Shown: positions 22,180-32,032 of the stretch, piece after piece | How the letters are laid out: each line of letters begins with the position of its first letter | Numbering within the stretch: the stretch's first letter is position 1 | Notes under the pieces: model-generated | What the model saw: only the letters and a program-made list of their open reading frames with translations | What the model was told of the DNA's origin: nothing | Databases searched by the model: none | NCBI GenBank assembly: GCA_947568835.1 | Contig: OX387612.1 | Coordinates: 3,906,001 to 3,970,000 of the forward strand | Source of the DNA: Protonemura montana | Lineage: Eukaryota; Arthropoda; Insecta; Plecoptera; Nemouridae | DNA length: 64,000 bases | Direction: 5' to 3' | Translations under genes and position numbers: made by a program

Positions 22180-23190
22180 CTATGTCCACACATGACCAGT
22201 TCTGTTCGGGAGAGAGGTTGGAGGGATGAAAGTTAAGTAACAATGCGCTGGGTCAGGTATTGGATGGGTGACCATCATACACATGACCAGTTCTGTTCGG
22301 GCGAGGGGTTGGAGGGATGAAAGTTAAGTAACAATGCGCTGGGTCAGGTATTGGATGGGTGACCATCATACACATGACCAGTTCTGTTCGGGAGAGAGGT
22401 TGGAGGGATGAAAGTTAAGCAACACTGCGCTGGGTCAGGTATTGGATGGGCGATCATCATACACATGACCAGTTCTGTTCGGGAGAGAGGTTGGAGGGAT
22501 GAAAGTTAAGCAACACTGCGCTGGGACAGGTATTGGATGGGCGACCATCATACACATGACCAGTTCTGTTCGGGAGAGACGTTGGAGGGATGAAAGTTAA
22601 GCAACACTGCGCTGGGACAGGTATTGGATGGGTGACCATCATACACATGACCAGTTCTGTTTGGGAGAGAGATTGGAGAGATGAAAGTTAAGCAACACTG
22701 CGCTGGGACAGGTATTGGATGGGTGACCATCATACACATGACCAGTTCTGTTCGGGAGAGAGGTTGGAGGGATGAAAGTTAAGCAACACTGCGCTGGAGC
22801 AGGTATTGGATGGGTGACCATCATACACATGACCAGTTATGTTCGGGAGAGAGGTTGGAGGGATGAAAGTTAAGCAACACTGCGCTCGGTCATGTATTAG
22901 GTGGGTAACCATCATACACATGACCAGTTCTGTTTGGGAGAGAGGTTGGAGGGATGAAAGTTAAGAAACACTGCGCTGGGTCAGGTATTGGATGTGTGAC
23001 CATCATACACATGATCTGTTCTGTTAGGGAGAGAGGTTGGAGGGATGAAAGTTAAGAAACACTGCGCTGGGTCAGGTATTGGATGGGTGACCATCATACA
23101 CATGACCAGTTCTGTTCGGGAGAGAGGTTGGAGGGATGAAAGTTAAGCAACACTGCGCTGGGTCAGGTATTGGATGGGTGACAAAGTTAA
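22180..23190 (+). repeat. array of about eleven 91-bp 5S-derived units
   Basis: Each unit carries agttaagcaacactgcgctg (5S box A and following), ggtcaggtattggatgggtg (up to box C) and the linker accagttctgttcgggagag. Unit length is 91 bp throughout. The right edge runs into gatcaccaaagttgagcag, another 5S-like block. Neither the 5' head nor the SINE tail is attached, so this is a pure array. It lies about 0.7 kb beyond the 3' end of SHMT. Confidence 0.85.
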
Positions 23191-23896
23191 GATCACCAAA
23201 GTTGAGCAGCAAGAAGGCCAAAAGTCTGAAACAACAATTTTTGAATTGCAAATTTCTAAAAATGGACATTTTTAAATGTGGTTTTTAAACTTATGTCTAC
23301 TTGATTTATCCTTAGCACTAGTTTTAATTTTATAGGTGTTTATCATATCAAAATAAGATTGCATTTTTTATTTTGTTCTGCTTTTAAGGCAATCATTGGC
23401 AGGGTCAAGGGGTCAGGATGTTTCTTTCAGAGATATTGGTCAGACAAACCTTAATCTAATTTACCACTTGAAATAAATTACATTTTTGGCTTTTGGTAAG
23501 CAAGCAGGTAAATAAAGAAAGTCTTCTTAGCATTAATAAAGATAAATTTAGCTTAAACAAGTCTCAATTACAAGAAATCTCCAAATTTCTTATCATTCAA
23601 AACGATGGTGCCTCCACCTGGCGGCATCCTCCATTTTTGTCTCAGTAATACAGTTATTTGTTGGTAATTTTTCGCGAAGTCAGTAAAACAATACCGCCAA
23701 GACAAAAATACAATGGTCAAAGATAGGAAAACAGGAAAGGAACGGGAAACAGGAAATAACAGGAAAAAATGAATTGGTTGCATGAGCTGAACAATGAAAA
23801 AAGTCACAGATTTTAAAGAATTAACAATTTTTTAGTAAAAGGACAACAGGTTTCTGACTGAACACGAGCCAAGTTTGTGACGGCTCCGATTCAGGG
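23191..23896. other. probable 3' UTR and flank of SHMT
   Basis: No gene seen. It contains the dispersed module at about 23277-23325. On the minus strand an AATAAA-type signal near 23367 would give SHMT a 3' UTR of about 530 nt; this is inference only. Confidence 0.35.
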
Positions 23897-26800
23897 TCAG
23901 TGGTCTTGGTGACCGGGCATCGGGAAGTTTGCTGCGAACGCAATCACGTCGGCGCGGATCTCTGCAATCTTGCCGACAATCTCTGCGTCGCTGGTAACCT
24001 GAGAGAAACGACATCGTATTACTTTATATTCACGAAGATCACGCCATTGAATTGAAACTAATCTCTAATATAGTATATAACATTTCATTTACCATAAAAA
24101 AGGTATTTTATCTATCTGAATCTTCATCTTTTATGTATCTGACTTTCCTAATGTTATCAAATATGAAATCAATCGTGGAAAAAAATACAAATACAAATAG
24201 AATGCAAATAATATTTTTAGGATGAGAACCACAAGTTAAATGGCCGACACACAACCTTGTAAACTTCGTTCAACGAGAGAACATACTTTTTTGACGTAGA
24301 CAACACACCGGTAGTTTTGGGGTAGCATGCGGGCCAACACTGTGACTTTGGCCTTAGGTATGAGTGAATTAGGTAAATCTAATTCATGGGTTAGTAGCAT
24401 TCCTTGTGCTGGTATCTTCTTTCACGGGCTAGACTGTAGCAATGCAGGGGACAGTCCTTGTGCTGGTATCTTCTCTCACGGGCTAGACTGTAGCAATGCT
24501 GGGGACAGTCCTAGTGCTGGTATCTTCTCTCACGGGCTAGACTGTAGCAATGCAGGGGACAGTCCTTGTGCTGGTATCTTCTCTCACGGGCTAGACTGTA
24601 GCAATGTAGGGGACAGTCCTTGTGCTGATATCTTCTCTCACGGGCTAGACTGTAGCAATGCGGGGGACAGTCCTTGTGCTGGTATCTTCTCTCACGGGCT
24701 AGACTGTAGCAATGCAGGGGACAGTCCTTGTGCTGGTATCTTCTCTCACGGGCTAGACTGTAGCAATGCTGGGGACAGTCCTTGTGCTGGTATCTTCTCT
24801 CACGGGCTAGACTGTAGCAATGCAGGGGACAGTCCTTGTGCTGGTATCTTCTCTCACGGGCTAGACTGTAGCAATGCAGGGTCCAGTCCTTGTGCTGGTA
24901 TCTTCTCTCACGGGCTAGACTGTAGCAATGCAGGGTCCAGTCCTTGTGCTGGTATCTTCTCTCACGGGCTAGACTGTAGCAATGCAGGGGACAGTCCTTG
25001 TGCTGGTATCTTCTCTCACGGGCTAGACTGTAGCAATGCAGGAGACAGTCCTTGTGCTAGTATCTTCTCTCACAGGCTAGACTGTAGCAATGCAGGGGAC
25101 AGTCCTACTGCTGGTATCTTCTCTCACGGGCTAGACTGTAGCAATGCAGGGGACAGTCCTTGTGCTGGTATCTTCTCTCACGGGCTAGACTGTAGCTTTG
25201 CAGGGGACAGTCCTTGTGCTGGTATCTTCTCTCACGGGCTAGACTGTAGCAATGCAGGGGACAGTCCTTGTGCTGGTATCTTCTCTCACGGGCTAGACTG
25301 TAGCAATGCAGGGGCCAGTCCTTGTGCTGGTATCTTCTCTCACGGGCTAGACTGTAGCAATGCTGGGGACAGTCCTTGTGCTGGTATCTTCTCTCACAGA
25401 CTAGACTGTAGCAATGCAGGGGACAGTCCTTGTGCTGGTATCTTCTCTCACGGGCTAGACTGTAGCAATGCAGGGACAGTCCTTGTGCTGGTATCTTCTC
25501 TCACGGGCTAGACTGTAGCAATGCTGGGGACAGTCCTTGTGCTGGTATCTTCTCTCACGGGCTAGACTGTAGCAATGCAGGGAAAGTCCTTGTGCTGGTA
25601 TCTTCTCTCACGAGCTAGACTGTAGCAATGCTGGGGACAGTCCTTGTGCTGGTATCTTCTCTCACGGGCTAGACTGTAGCAATGCAGGGACAGTCCTTGT
25701 GCTGGTATCTTCTCTCACGGGCTAGACTGTAGCAATGCTGGGGACAGTCCTTGTGCTGGTATCTTCTCTCACGGGTTAGACTGTAGCAATGCAGGGGACA
25801 GTCCTTGTGCTGGTATCTTCTCTCACGGGCTAGACTGTAGCAATGCAGGGGACAGTCCTTGTGCTGGTATCTTCTCTCACGGGCTAGACTGTAGCAATGC
25901 AGGGGACAGTCCATGTGCTGGTATCTTCTCTCACGGTCTAGACTGTAGCAATTCTTTCACTCATAGAATCTAACAGGCTGTCTATTGGACATTTTTACAG
26001 ATTGTTCTTGTCCTGTAAATACTATTACGAGTAATTAAACAAAAATTAATTAAGCTTGATGAGCGAGATTTTTTTAAATCTTCTGGAATCTCAGACATTA
26101 ATTTTGTCAATAATAAATTACAGATAAATCAACTTCTAGTTCACAAAAACACAAATAAAAACTGGTAAATATCCAGGAAATGTGTTATTTTTGTGCTGTA
26201 GTTCCTACCATTCGCTTGAAGTCTGCAAGTTTTGGCGATGACTTGCGCTTGATCTCCGACGCAAGCTTGACAGCTCGGTCGAACAGGGCTACAACCGCGA
26301 CAAAGTCGCTCTCTGTCAGGTTTCTAGACGTCAAGGCTGGAGTGCCTAGATGAGCACAAAAATAAATCAATTAAAACATGTATATGATTATCTGATCTAT
26401 TAGGTTTGCAATCTTATTTTCTTTAGGTAAATAAACTCTGAATTGTTGTAGCATGTAACGGATTTGCTCTGATTGAACTGACTTGCAGTCCTGAAAAGGA
26501 CAGAAATAGTCCACATTTTTCGAGGATTTCGCTGACATCGTCATGGATGAGACACTTCGTACTCATTCCTGACAATGCTGACTAAACGTTAACTTTTTTG
26601 GTTTATTTGTAGAACCGCAAGTCAGTTCAATCAGAGCAAATTTGTTACATGCTACGACATCTACCCACGGCTGTGAACAACTTCGCCAATTCAAACTCTG
26701 AAATGTTTGTAAATACGAGTGTAAGCAACGTAATTGTATCGGAACAAATATAATTCAAGCAAATTCAAGGTTCAAAGTAAAGTTAAACAAAAACATACAT

Positions 26801-29800
26801 TTTTGAGTTCGCTATTTTTAGTTCGCTGAAACGCAAATATTTGTATGCACATTTACATGAAAACGCAGTAAATTTGAACCGATTGACAAAAAAGAACATT
26901 TAAAATCACCAAAATCAAAGGTCAGACAAAAATTCCCAACATTTTTAACATCTCTTCAAAAATTAGACTAAATAAGTCAAGTCAGGAAATACCAAACAGA
27001 TTTGCTTGTGCTATTCGGTAAAAAAAAGCTGGTGGTAAGTCTCAGTAACAAAGTACTTAGAGATATAGATTGAATATTTAAAAATATATATCCAAGAGGC
27101 TGTCTGTGTTAATCAAGTACTACAAAACTAGGATTATAAAACTTCTTAATTTATTAATAAATTAATTTAATTATGTATGATGTATGGTATGATGTATATA
27201 ATGGAAAAATGGCTTGTTAACTTAATTTTACCTTCACATTTTATTGCAACCAATGGGAAGAAAAAATGTGTTCATTCCATTTTATGTATCATCCAAAAGT
27301 TGTAAATAAATTCCTATTCTATTCTATTCCATTCTATTCTATCTTATGGAAGAAAACTATCTAATTTACTCGAAATTTAAGTAAGTAGCTTGGAAAATGT
27401 ATTCCCCATGTTTTTCCTTGGCATTCGCTCACCTAGTCGCAGCCCCGAAGGAACCATCGCGCTGACGTCGCCTGGACATGAGTTCTTGTTCACCGTGATG
27501 AAAGCCGGGTTGCAAACCGCTTCGACTCGTGCCCCATCCAAGCCCTGAACCATAAAGAACCTTACTAACATTATATCATGTCTATGTCATGTCTATATCA
27601 TGTCTATGTCATGTCATGTCATGTCATGTCATGTCATGTCATGTCATGTCATGTCATGTCATGTCATGTCATGTCATGTCATGTCATGTCATGTCATTCA
27701 TGTCTAACATTATATCATGTATTAGGAGTCAGGACCGATTTTAACAACACCGTTTGCATCGCTCTTAAACACCGTTTCGGGGCGATTTTAACCGGCGCAG
27801 TAATTTGCTTTAAAACAATGATATTTAAATAATTGCAAACCAAGAAACTATGACAACACACGAAGAACAAGAATAATATAGTTTTTAACAATGTGTTTGC
27901 TTCGAAACGGAATATTTGGTGACTTGGAAATACAAACAAAATATCAATGGGACTTCTTATTTTGACCTCCAAATGACAGTTTAAAAGTTAAACCCCGTCC
28001 TTCCAGGTTCAAATATTAAACGGTGATTTGGACAGAGAGAAAATAGTGACGGCTGCTAAAAAAAATTGATTTAATGTGACAGGACAAAGCCTTCCTGAAT
28101 CATCACCAAATTCAAATTCAAATTTTCATATTTTTTGTGCATTTAACTGAACATCCTCTTTTAAATCTTTCAAAATGTCAGCTTAACGAGGAAAATCTAT
28201 TTTGACCTAAAACCTCACTTCAACGCCGATGAAGCAAGATTTAAACGGCGTTGGTAAAATCGGCCGTCACACATGATTCTCAAATGAAAAAATTCAAAAT
28301 CAAATAAAAGCTGGTATCATTGAGTGTGCAGTTTCTGGAAGAGACAGAACGCTTATGTTAAACTTTCTGCTGAGCAAACGAGGCCGGCAACACGTGGTTA
28401 TGGTAGGTGCAACCCGATGGCGCTTGCTGCTGAGCAAACGAGGCCGGCAACACGTGTTTACGGTAGGTGCCACCCGATGGCGCTTGCTGCTGAGCTTATT
28501 AACAAATCTCTACAATTAAATAGTAACGACTCAAAATATCGATACCTGTTCATCAATCGTTGAGGTTAGCATTAACAAAGATTAATTGAGTGTAAACCAG
28601 TCTCAAATGCGAGTAATCTGCGAGAAATAACGAATTGAAATTTTGTATGATTCTGGCTCCAGTCAACGCGTGTTAGTGTAATTACGCTCAATTAATCTGT
28701 GTTAATGCTAACCTCAACGATTGATAAACAAGTATTGATATTTTGAGTTGTTATTATTTATGTGTTCCTTACAATTATGTGTTCCTAGCAATTATATTTT
28801 ATATTTGTAATTTTATAATAGATGTTTATGTATGTACCTTAACACAGTGCAGCAAATGCACACTTGTAAAATAAATAAATAAAATACAATACAATTCTGG
28901 CACCCTTTATTTTTGCCGGGGTAAAGTAGTCATTTGGTGGCCATCTTTCAAGCAGAAACTTCAACATTAACCTGCACACTCAACGGTGATACATAATATT
29001 TCTGTTCGAAAACCAGTCTCACCATCGGCTTCAGGTTGACCAAAACGAGGTGATTATCAGTTCCGCCGCTGACAAGTTGGTACCCTCGCGCCAAAAGCTC
29101 ATTCGCGAGCGCTTTCGAGTTTGCCAGCACCCTGCGCTGGTAGCTGTGGAATTCAACGGATGCAGCCTGCTTCAACGCGACTGCGATTGCAGCGATCGCG
29201 TGATTGTGTGGACCGCCTTGCAAGCCCGGAAAGACTGCTGCGTTGACCCGCGATTCGAGGTTATGGGTGCCGTCGCTGGAAAAATTGAGGTTAGGTTAAG
29301 TTTAAATCGAAATGTCAGTTGATTTCAGTTATTTTTAAAAACAAGATAAAGTGTCTCGTAAGTTATTTGAAACTGTAACAGATAAATAAAATCAGTGCAT
29401 TTTTTTGTGTACACGAGTTGCTGGACTAAAGTTAAGCAACACTGCGCTGGGTCAGGTATTGGATGGGTGACTATCATGACCAGTTCTGTTCGGGAGAGAG
29501 GTTGGAGGGATGAAAGTTAAGCAACACTGCGCTGTGTCAGGTATTGGATGGGTGACCATCAAACACATGACTAGTTCTGTTCGGGAAAGAGGTTTGAGGG
29601 GTGAAAATTAAGCAACACTGCGCTGGGTCAGGTATTGGATGGGTGACCATCAAACACATGATTAGTTCTGTTCGGGAAAGAGGTTGGTGGGATGTAAGTT
29701 AAGCAACACTGCGCTGAGTCAGGTATTGGATGGGTGACCATCATACACATGACCAGTTCTGTTTGGGAGAGAGATTGGAGGAATGAAAGTTAAGCAACAC

Positions 29801-32032
29801 TGCGCTGGGTCAGGTATTGGATGGATGACCATCATACACACGACCAGTTCTGTTTGGGAGAGAGATTGGAGGAATGAAAGTTAAGCAACACTGCGCTGGG
29901 TCAGGTATTGGATGGATGACCATCATACACACGACCAGTTCTGTTTGGGAGAGAGATTGGAGGAATGAAAGTTAAGCAACACTGCGCTGGGTCAGGTATT
30001 GGATGGATGACCATCATACACACGACCAGTTCTGTTAGGGAGAGAGATTGGAGGAATGAAAGTTAAGCAACACTGCGCTGGGTAATGTATTGGATGGGTG
30101 ACCATCATACACAGGACCGTTTCTTACCGTCGATAGAAGATGAGTCCAGCGCGTGGGCCCCGCAGAGTTTTGTGCGTCGTCGTGGTTACGATGTGCGCGT
30201 GAGGGAAGGGGGAGGGGATGGCATCGGCTGCCACAAGCCCGGAGATGTGCGCCATATCGGCCAATAGCAGCGCTCCGTTGGCATCGCAGATCTGTGCAAC
30301 GAAAGCAGATGAAACTTACAGACTTCGCGTCATGCACTCGACGATACTTCTATGCAGTATCCTCTCTGAACCTAACCTTACCTAACCTAACCTAACCTAA
30401 CCTAACCTAACCTCTCGGAATCGCTGGTAGTCCAGTAGCCTGGAGTAAGCAGAAGTCCCAGCTACGATGACCTTCGGTCGGAATAGCGCCGCGTTCTTTG
30501 CCAGCTGATCATAGTCAATGATCCCGGTTTCGAGGTCGAGTCGATACGGCATAGACTCGAAGTAAACGCTCGTGGCCGACACTCGCTTGGTGGCTGTCAT
30601 GAAGCCGTGAGTCAGGCTGGAAAGTGCGGTTATGTTGTTGGAAAACTGTGAACGCAAGGTAGTCGGTCACTGCCCATGACTGCTATATGGTTTGCTATGG
30701 AAACCATAGCTATGCCTTCTATTTCTATGGTGAAACATGCTTCTAAGCTTGTAACTTCACCTTAGGTAAAATCACCAATGATATATATTGTTCTTAAATC
30801 ATAATAAAAAAAACCCGCTCATTACAAGCATCTCTAATTTAAATAAGAATACAACAAATATATATTGCTTAATGAAGCACATTGTGTTCATTGGTATGTT
30901 GGAAAGGTAAGGTAGGTGCTTCTTTGTGAAAATCTTATTTTCATCTATTAATAAAGTAGATAAATTGAGATAATGAGATTAAATCTTGGGACCTTATCTA
31001 GAGCAGCCATTTGGTGGTGCTACAGAATACCATCAGCTATATTTTATAACTCCGACCTAGAGCGGTACTTTTCAACAATGATACAGTTTGTTGATTTCAG
31101 CACCACTAGCAACTGGTATTACGGAGGTGCTACGGCGGTAGCATTATCAAGAATTCATACTGGGTTTCAGTTGATTATCACAGTGCAGTGAGGACAAAGC
31201 AACCAATTGCTTGAAGCATTACTGAAGCCAGAGTCACTGAAAATGGTGCTAAAAAATCCTACCACTCTAGGTCGGGGTTACTGCTTGGTGCTATTGTGGT
31301 GCTAGTTTGCACGGTGCTACTGACAGTAATATCAGGGTTACGAAAGACCGCTCTGGGTAAGGAGTGAAAAAGTCTTGGGACAACTTCCCCAACTCCCTTG
31401 CTCCACAAATAAATGCATTTGGTACTCACTGCCCCCCGTGTGGCAAATCGAGGCCCATGATCCTGTCGTGGGGAGACATAACGGCGGTGTACGCAGCAAA
31501 GTTTGCTGGCGATCCCGAGTAAGGCTGCACATTGACACCCCATTTGTCGGCATCAAGGCGGTATGCGGCAAGCGCTCGACGCTGACAGAGAAGCTCGATC
31601 TTGTCCACAACCTCGGTGCCGCCATAGTATCTGTGGATATAATGGATTTTGTACTCAAACAAATGATCTAAAAAGTAATTAGTTTGAAGGATTAGAGGAT
31701 TAGGGGATTCATACTTGTCTTTGCGTTGTAATTGCAAGCTATTTGAACGTACCTTGCCCCAGGATAGCCTTCCGAATACTTGTTGTTCAAGCAGGAACCT
31801 AATGCTTGTAAAGCTGCTCGACTACAGAAGTTCTGCAACAGTTACAAGCATTTACCATCTCTGTCAGGTTCAATATGAGTTCGTAGAGTGACAGACCAAT
31901 TCTTTAGTTTACCTCAGAAGCGATCAATTCTAGTCCATTTGTCTGCCGTTGTTTCTCTTCTTGAACGAGAGCCCAAATCTCGGGGTCGTCTTCGTTCAAG
32001 GGCTCCTGGCCTGTCCACAATAGACGGCATGC
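23897..32032 (-). CDS. SHMT: serine hydroxymethyltransferase, nine exons, N-terminal exon not found
   Basis: PLP enzyme converting serine and tetrahydrofolate to glycine and 5,10-methylene-THF. Minus-strand exons in order: 31913-32032, 31753-31832, 31430-31630, 30412-30616, 30128-30291, 29023-29275, 27433-27544, 26209-26345, 23897-23998 (TGA). All junctions are GT-AG and the phases sum to 457 codons plus stop. Diagnostic motifs: [23 protein letters not shown], the PLP-lysine segment [16 protein letters not shown] (Lys 243 of the visible part), [26 protein letters not shown], and the end FPMPGHQDH. The first visible exon opens in phase 0 at [17 protein letters not shown], which resembles mitochondrial SHMT2, so 25-45 residues (possibly a targeting peptide) lie in an unrecognised upstream exon. 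Between FYRR and NAAVFPG the chain is about a dozen residues shorter than human SHMT2. Introns are full of satellites. Confidence 0.93.
24400..25955 (+). repeat. 54-bp minisatellite, about 29 units, in an SHMT intron
   Basis: Contiguous 54-bp units, each containing acagtccttgtgctggtatc, ttctctcacgggctagactg and tagcaatgca. 54 is a multiple of 3, so one plus-strand frame stays open and would read [18 protein letters not shown] over and over; some units lose one base and break it (near 25470). It fills the intron between the last two SHMT exons on the opposite strand. Confidence 0.9.
26440..26665. repeat. foldback element in an SHMT intron
   Basis: Arms of about 45 bases: the left contains agcatgtaacggatttgctc and the right its reverse complement (gagcaaatttgttacatgct), separated by about 125 bases. 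The element at 36003-36165 has arms sharing ggatttgctctg. No coding capacity. Confidence 0.65.
27300..27350. repeat. (TTCTA)n run after a LINE-like tail
   Basis: The sequence ttgtaaataaattc followed by ctattctattctattc resembles the 3' end of a dead LINE ending in a simple-repeat tail. No ORF remnant is recognisable upstream. Confidence 0.4.
27588..27715. repeat. (ATGTC)n microsatellite
   Basis: About two dozen 5-bp units (catgtcatgtcatgtcatgt), very uniform in the middle, with flanking variant units. It lies about 45 bases from an SHMT splice acceptor (27545) in the intron. Confidence 0.9.
28366..28500 (+). repeat. short tandem duplication of a MITE block
   Basis: Two direct copies of about 66 bp, each containing gctgagcaaacgaggccggc and gatggcgcttgctgctgagc. 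A reversed relative lies at about 33781-33850 and a third at 1434-1490. Confidence 0.6.
28525..28757. repeat. foldback MITE in an SHMT intron
   Basis: The left arm (about 28526-28602) contains atcaatcgttgaggttagca and taattgagtgtaa. The right arm (about 28676-28756) is its reverse complement, with tgctaacctcaacgattgat. The spacer has gcgagtaatctgcgagaaat, also found at 1540-1560. Confidence 0.65.
28918..28995. repeat. terminal arm of a MITE next to an SHMT splice donor
   Basis: It reads gtagtcatttggtggccatc and ends tgcacactcaacgg, matching in order the right arm of the MITE at 37344-37613. It ends about 25 bases from the donor of the SHMT exon at 29023-29275. Confidence 0.55.
29425..30116 (+). 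repeat. array of about 7.5 91-bp 5S-derived units in an SHMT intron
   Basis: The same 91-bp unit as at 22180-23190, including box A and box C of 5S. Three consecutive units share the variants gagagattggaggaatgaaa and ggatggatgaccatc, showing recent local duplication. The array's right end reaches about 12 bases from the splice donor of SHMT exon 30128-30291, so its minus-strand complement begins almost at the donor. Confidence 0.85.
30374..30412 (-). repeat. interstitial telomeric array (TTAGG)n
   Basis: cctaacctaacctaacctaa on the plus strand, about seven units, with one variant at the left. It abuts the SHMT exon 30412-30616: read on the minus strand, exon end CGAGAG is followed by gttaggttagg, so the array supplies the splice donor. 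Confidence 0.85.

Noticed and set aside
22180..23190. CRISPR array or functional 5S rRNA gene cluster
   Set aside because: Units are contiguous with no unique spacers, and each holds only the middle of 5S rRNA with a foreign linker; no complete 5S gene is present.
24327..25511. 394-codon plus frame of 18-residue repeats
   Set aside because: Produced by the 54-bp minisatellite inside an SHMT intron on the opposite strand.
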